From: Melastoma dodecandrum
Taxonomy: Eukaryota; Streptophyta; Magnoliopsida; Myrtales; Melastomataceae
Direction of reading: 5' to 3'
Assembly (NCBI GenBank): GCA_029817715.1
Contig: JARUPY010000089.1
Coordinates: forward strand, 868,001 to 932,000
Length of the DNA stretch: 64,000 nucleotides
The notes beneath the pieces were generated by a model. That model searched no databases. It was not told the DNA's origin and was given only the letters and a program-made list of their open reading frames with translations. Position numbers and translations under genes: made by a program. The number at the start of each line of letters is the position of its first letter. The first letter of the stretch is position 1. Below, one piece after another: positions 59,580-64,000 of the stretch.

Positions 59580-60886
59580 ATGACTGGGATTTCGCCTGCA
59601 AAATTCGATGTGATGAAGTTCAACGGGACAGGGAACTTCGGACTATGGCAGCGGAGGTGAAGGATTTGCTGGTGCAGCAAGGGATGGTGAAGGCGTTGGC
59701 GGAAAGAAAGCCGACAGACATGAGCAACGCAGATTGGATTGAGATGGAGGCGAAAGCGGTGTCAACCATCAGGCTTTGTCTTGCAGACGACGTGATGTAC
59801 GACGTGATGGACGGGGAGTCGCCAGCAGCGGTGTGGTAGAAACTGGAGTCCAGGTATATGTCAAAGTCGTTGTCGAACAAGCTCTATCTCAAGCAGAAGT
59901 TATACGGTTTGAAGATGGAGGCGGGCTCGGATTTGAGCCAACACATCAATGTGTTCAATCGGCTCATCAGCGATTTATTAAGGATTGATGTGAAGTTCGA
60001 CGAAGAAGACAAGGCGTTGATCCTTTTGAACTCGTTACCAAACACAGATGCTTACGAAAATTTTCATACGACTTTAACGTGGAGTAAGGAGACGCTAGAC
60101 TTTGAGGATGTCGTTGGTGCTTTGTTGGGATTTTATCACAGGAAAAGGAACGGTGAAGGGAATTCCTATTCCGACGTTGGGCTCGTAGTAAGGAACGAGC
60201 AAGATCGTGGGAGAAATGACCGATCGAGGTCAAAGTCTAGGAAACATGCATCGTGTTGGAGGTGCAGAAAGAAGGGACATTGGAAAAGGGATTGTAAGGA
60301 GAAGGGGAAATTGGATGGGTCGTAGAGTGGGAACATAGCTGTATTCACGGAGACGAGCTCGACGGATGGCGACGACAAAGTTCTTACGGCCACAACAAAC
60401 CTTTCATGTGATAAATGAATTCTTGATTCTGGATGTACCTATCATATGGCACCACACAAGGAGTACTTCTCAGCTTACCGGAAAGTTGGTTCGGGTAAGG
60501 TTTACATGGGAAACAACTCAGAGTATCGGTTGGCTGGAGTTGGTACAGTGAGCATCAAGATGCATGATGGTGTAGTAAGGCTGTTGACGAGGGTACGTCA
60601 TGTTCCGGAACTGAAGAAAAATTTGATTTCCATTGGAGCCTTGGATGACGAGGGATGCCGATGTTATTTAGGAGATGGAGTCCTAAAGGTTATTTGGGGA
60701 ATCCTTGTGCTGATGAAGGCGAAGAAGATTAGCGGTATTTATCATCTTCTCGGAAAAGTCGTGTGTGACAACTTCTCACGTGGCTTGACGGGATACGGAT
60801 CCGGGGTTATTTGTCGAGGTGGAGCGTTAGCTAGCAACGCGGGTACACGGGCGATGTGTACGGGCTCAGGGTGTCAAGCAAGGTGA
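59580..60886 (+). pseudogene. copia gag-protease remnant
   Basis: Gag of the DUF4219/UBN2 kind (MSNADWIEMEAKAVSTIRLCLADDV, then LKMEAGSDLSQHINVFN, LLNSLP), with a TAG after SPAAVW at 59837-59839. The zinc knuckle is intact (CWRCRKKGHWKRDC, ~60255-60296) and is followed by TAG. The protease start is recognisable by the LDSG-type block before YHMAPHKEY (~60425-60460) and RHVPELKKNLISIG (~60598). After ~60780 the sequence jumps to the 3' end with no integrase or RT. Confidence 0.85.
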
Positions 60887-61210
60887 AACCGATGAGGAAG
60901 TTCGGTGATGATAGTCAAGAGTGAGGTGGAGCGGATTAAAGCTCCAGGTGGAGAGGTCTGGCAACAATCGACATGTATGACTTCTCGGGATACCAAGAAG
61001 GTATTGAGTGCAGAGCGCGGGATAGAGCTGGAGCCACATTACACGGTGGTTACTTGGGAGCGCGAGTACTGCGATCGTGTAAAGGGTAGAGCGATAGTTA
61101 AAGGTGGTGGCAACGTTCTCAAGAAGACACGACGGATGAAGGGGTGAGCTCTTCGGGGCTCCGGAGGTCCAGGGAAGGAGAATTTGATAACTTCGGCCTA
61201 AGGTGGAGAT

Positions 61211-61673
61211 TGTTAGTATTTGGTCCATGAGATCTTTTAAGATTACGTCATATTATGGAAGATATTGCAGGCATATATTTTCTAATATTGTGATATATTA
61301 GATTATACATGGGTAATATTCTAGTATCCTATTTAGCAAAGATTTCCTGTTAATGGAGATCTATAAATAGGGGATTTGTCTAGTTTATTAGGCATGGTGG
61401 TATGATACAGTGAGTGTGTGACATTCGAGAGAGAAAATCATCGAGTCAAGGTAGATGTTATTCTACGGAATTCGATGTTAGTATTTTCTTATATCTCGGG
61501 TAGGTGAGGGACACATTTGGTGCTTTTGTAATCTCGGTTGTCTAGTGGAATCCCCGGAAGATCTCTCCGTGGATGTAGGCCGATTTTGGCCGAACCATGT
61601 AAATCTTGCGTGTGCTGTTTTTCGTCTAAGTTTCACCATCGAGGCTCGACACGATAGCTGAATTTTCTCAAAT
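61211..61673 (+). repeat. 3' LTR of the non-autonomous copia element
   Basis: About 463 bases starting TGTTAGTATTTGG; the last bases (CTCAAAT instead of CCAACA) are degraded, so the exact end is uncertain by a few bases. Keeps the TATA motif CTATAAATAGGGG near 61361-61373. Confidence 0.85.
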
Positions 61674-62515
61674 TTGAGGGGTCTGGCCTTCGGCATGCAG
61701 ACATTAGTAGTAAAAATATCCACGATTCATGGGAAAATAATGGAACGCTGACCGACAGGCAAATTCTTTAATTGGAAAACAAAATTATTTATTTAACGAC
61801 CAATACCCGAATTGATTGAGAATTAGAATTGGGGGGAATTAAAAAAAAAATTGGAGTGTGACCCCATTACCACCCTTTTTTACTGTTCAATGCCCAAATC
61901 GGAGTGTGTCCTCATCCCGAAGCATTCTCCTCCTCCCATCATTGAATTTGAGGAGAAGGTCATTCCTCCCACGATGCTCCAGTTTTTGGACTTTTGTTGG
62001 TGGTGACAACAACAGTCACCCTCTTTCCAAATAAACTTTCATAACCTCGGAGGAACAAACATCCAACAGAATGTGATTCCCTGCTTTGATTAATGGTAGA
62101 TAACCCTTTTTCTCTACAATAAGAATATTTTATTTCTTAGAAAAAAAAATATGTTTTTCAATAATAACATCAGATGTCTTCAAATTCCATTCACCTCTAA
62201 CCAAGCACAATGAGGCAGACCATATTGGGCCTATTTTGGGCCCACGAATTCCCGGAAGTTCATTTAGCCCATTGGATTATGCTTCGTTTTCGGCCCAATC
62301 ATTCTCCCAGGAAACGACGTCGTTTCGTTCCCCCGGTAGGAGTTTATCCCCTCATCCAAAATCATTTCCTCAATTAACACTCCCCCCCTTCCCCCCACGC
62401 CCCACTTTCTACTCCCAGCAGCAGGAGAAGAGTAGGAGGAAGATTCCGCAATGCCGGCGCGTCGCCGGCGCCTGAGAAGTCTTTAGCCTTCGCCATTTAG
62501 TTGCCAGAATCCAAG
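61674..62515. other. Intergenic region, no gene recognised
   Basis: Upstream of the At3g49140-like gene; contains CCCCTTCCCCCC pyrimidine tracts near 62380-62400 and GC-rich sequence before the ATG, consistent with a 5' UTR. Confidence 0.45.
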
Positions 62516-64000
62516 ATGAGGGCGATGATCTTTGAGTCCGCCATCGCCTTCCGGTTCCCTTCCGGCTCCAACTTCTGCTCCTCTTCATCCGTTCCTTGTA
62601 AATCGATGCAGTCTTCTCGTTCCCGTCCATGTTCTTTTGTAGTCCTTTTGTTAAGCTTGAGATGACGAAGTTGTTCTGTTGGAGGTTGTCGCTATCTGTG
62701 GACTTCCGAGGAGCCCGCCGGAGTCCACGTCAGAGGTCATTATTGGAGCTGTAGTCTCAACTTGCATCGGTAACTCTAGCATTTTTTTGTAGTTCTCCTC
62801 TGAAGTTTCGTCTAGGGGCTTTTTTATTGGAGTGAGGTGGTTATGAGCTCTGATTAGAGTGCAGTAGTTATCAGAAGTTTGGTGGCGGTAGTTTTGTGGC
62901 AAGAAGGATGAGTAAAATGGCGAGGAAGAAGGGGCGAGTGACCGCGGAGCATGCCGAGCCAGCGCCTGATCCGGCCAAGTGTAACAGACATTCAGGATAC
63001 CATCCGTTCGAGGATGTTGCGGAACTAGCTTCTGCTAGGGACAACGATGCTTGTCTAACGCCTGCAGAAACCGCAAGAACAATTGTTGAGGTACATGGCC
63101 TTATTTGAATGGCTGGAAGTTAGGAGGAAGGAAATAAATTTATGATGTTGATGTCTACTGTTCTAGTTATGCTTTCCCTTTGTCTTTTCCAGGCAAACAG
63201 CACGGCAACGCTATTGTTTTCTGGATTGGTGAACGAAGAAGTCCATGAAAGTGTTTTCTGGCCAGAGTTGCCTTACGTGAATGACAAACATGGAAGTGAG
63301 CTCCAAATGATGTCTGCTTAACGTTACAGAGAGTTTTTATGTCGGTTGTTGTGGTTTACACTGGGGATTGACGTGCTCCATGCATATTTATTTTTCCAGA
63401 TATATACTTTAGAGTGAAAGCGGAGGAAAATGTTTTTCAGAATATAGCTTCGGCAGATAACGTTGTGGTATGTCAATGCCTTTACTTGGCAATTCATCGC
63501 AAGCATGCACTCTGTGTTCCACATGCTTTTCTTTGGAGTTTTCCATCCGCTTCAAATGTTGCCAAATTTCTTTTGAGATATTTTGTTCATGCCAAATTGA
63601 AAATTTTCTTGTTATTTTTCCTATCCTGGTGGACGGCTGTGATCACTTTCTCCTAATTAAAATATTTTCTGTATCATATAAATCTGTGGTTTAACTGTGC
63701 ACAGTCTGCTAAGTAAGGTGAGAGCTCTAACATGTTGCATTGCAAGAATAATTGAGTGAGTGTCAGGCCCTGTAAGCTCGGATTTAAGTGACTTGATCTA
63801 ATGTGAGGCTGTCTGATTGGATTGGTAATAAAGTAAGATAGAGCATTCAAACCTTAATCGTTTGGATAACTCCATGATTTTTCACAAATGCAGCAACTGA
63901 TAATAGGTTTGGATGCCTCTGGATTGATCAATGAAATGGAGGCGTCGGGTCCAGCGGATGTTGACTTTGGAATTGAGGAGATTGACGATGAGGACCATGA
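62516..64000 (+). CDS. At3g49140-like uncharacterised plastid-type protein, 5' part
   Basis: The gene starts here and runs off the right edge. The first exon begins MRAMIFESAIAFRFPSGSNF (62516), transit-peptide-like and similar to the At3g49140 family start. Its 3' border is unclear. The next coding block ends at 63090 (SGYHPFEDVAELASARDN, CLTPAETARTIVE) with a GT donor. Then exons 63193-63295 (ANSTATLLFSGLVNEEVHESVFWPELPYVND), 63400-63467 (IYFRVKAEENVFQNIASADNVV) and 63894 onward (QLIIGLDASGLINEME...DFGIEEIDDED) join in phase. Family members are often mislabelled as pentatricopeptide proteins; biochemical function is unknown to me. The region 62630-62895, between the start and the conserved block, is not resolved and may hide an intron or a fault. 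Confidence 0.75.

Larger units (their letters stand above)
59097..61673 (+). mobile_element. Non-autonomous Ty1/copia retrotransposon with both LTRs
   Basis: 5' LTR 59097-59554 and 3' LTR 61211-61673 share most of their sequence (AGATATTG-AGGCATATATTTTCTAA, CGGCCAAAATCGG-type and TCGTTGTCTAGTGGAAT-type blocks, by eye under 90% identical). The 5' LTR starts TGTTAG and ends CA. The primer-binding site TTGGTATCAGAGC is at 59556-59568 and a purine tract AAGGTGGAGAT sits just before the 3' LTR. Only gag and protease remnants lie between; integrase, RT and RNase H are absent. No clear 5-bp target duplication is visible. Confidence 0.88.

Noticed and set aside
1..64000. CRISPR array, bacterial defence system or tRNA/rRNA genes
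   Set aside because: No regularly spaced repeats, no prokaryotic gene organisation and no RNA gene pattern recognised on either strand; tRNA detection by eye is weak, so a covariance-model scan would be needed to exclude it.

Overview
The window is nuclear DNA from a flowering plant, almost certainly a eudicot (a rosid is my best guess; the species cannot be fixed from sequence alone). The reasons are genes split by GT-AG introns, plant-only families (SPEECHLESS, CRF, SWEET, UGT88, PHT1, plastid sigma factor), plant Ty1/copia and LINE retroelements, MITEs and AT-rich intergenic DNA.

Layout, left to right. 1-2080 (-) is the 5' half of FTSH11. 2204-13140 is a rearranged block. A ~1.5 kb unit (FTSH11 upstream flank plus the 3' part of a SWEET gene) occurs twice; a dead, LTR-less copia element and a 5'-truncated LINE sit inside it; the only complete SWEET gene is at 12122-13411 (-). 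14809-16683 (-) is a decayed plastid sigma factor SIG5. 17372-19274 (-) is an intact SPEECHLESS bHLH gene. 22778-23217 is a MITE. 23851-25789 (-) is a broken PHT1 phosphate transporter. 27884-28840 (+) is a cytokinin response factor. 30925-32374 (+) is a broken TH1-like gene. 32699-35011 (-) is an LRR receptor pseudokinase with an unusual Gln-rich repeat tail. 36346-36896 and 37388-37924 are two related long-TIR MITEs in opposite orientation. 38789-43943 (+) is a ten-exon ABCC10-type ABC transporter. 45092-47805 (-) is a G-type lectin receptor kinase. 48987-54608 (-) is a UGT88 array of two intact genes and one dead copy. 54881-57882 (-) is a ten-exon SGT1 co-chaperone. 58052-59053 (-) is a decayed group IIe WRKY. 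59097-61673 (+) is a non-autonomous copia element with both LTRs but only gag-protease remnants. 62516 to the right edge (+) is the start of an At3g49140-like gene.

The genes do not form an operon or a pathway; this is ordinary plant gene neighbourhood. The notable theme is decay. Intact single-copy genes alternate with clearly broken relatives of conserved genes (SIG5, PHT1, TH1-like, WRKY, UGT88, two SWEET fragments), as expected from fractionation after duplication plus local tandem duplication and transposon insertion. I found no prokaryote-type system, CRISPR array or RNA gene. The most unusual items are the 655-bp SWEET direct repeats that flank an LTR-less copia element exactly at its primer-binding site, and the repeat tail on the LRR pseudokinase. 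Exon boundaries were derived by hand from splice signals, reading-frame phase and recalled family sequences.
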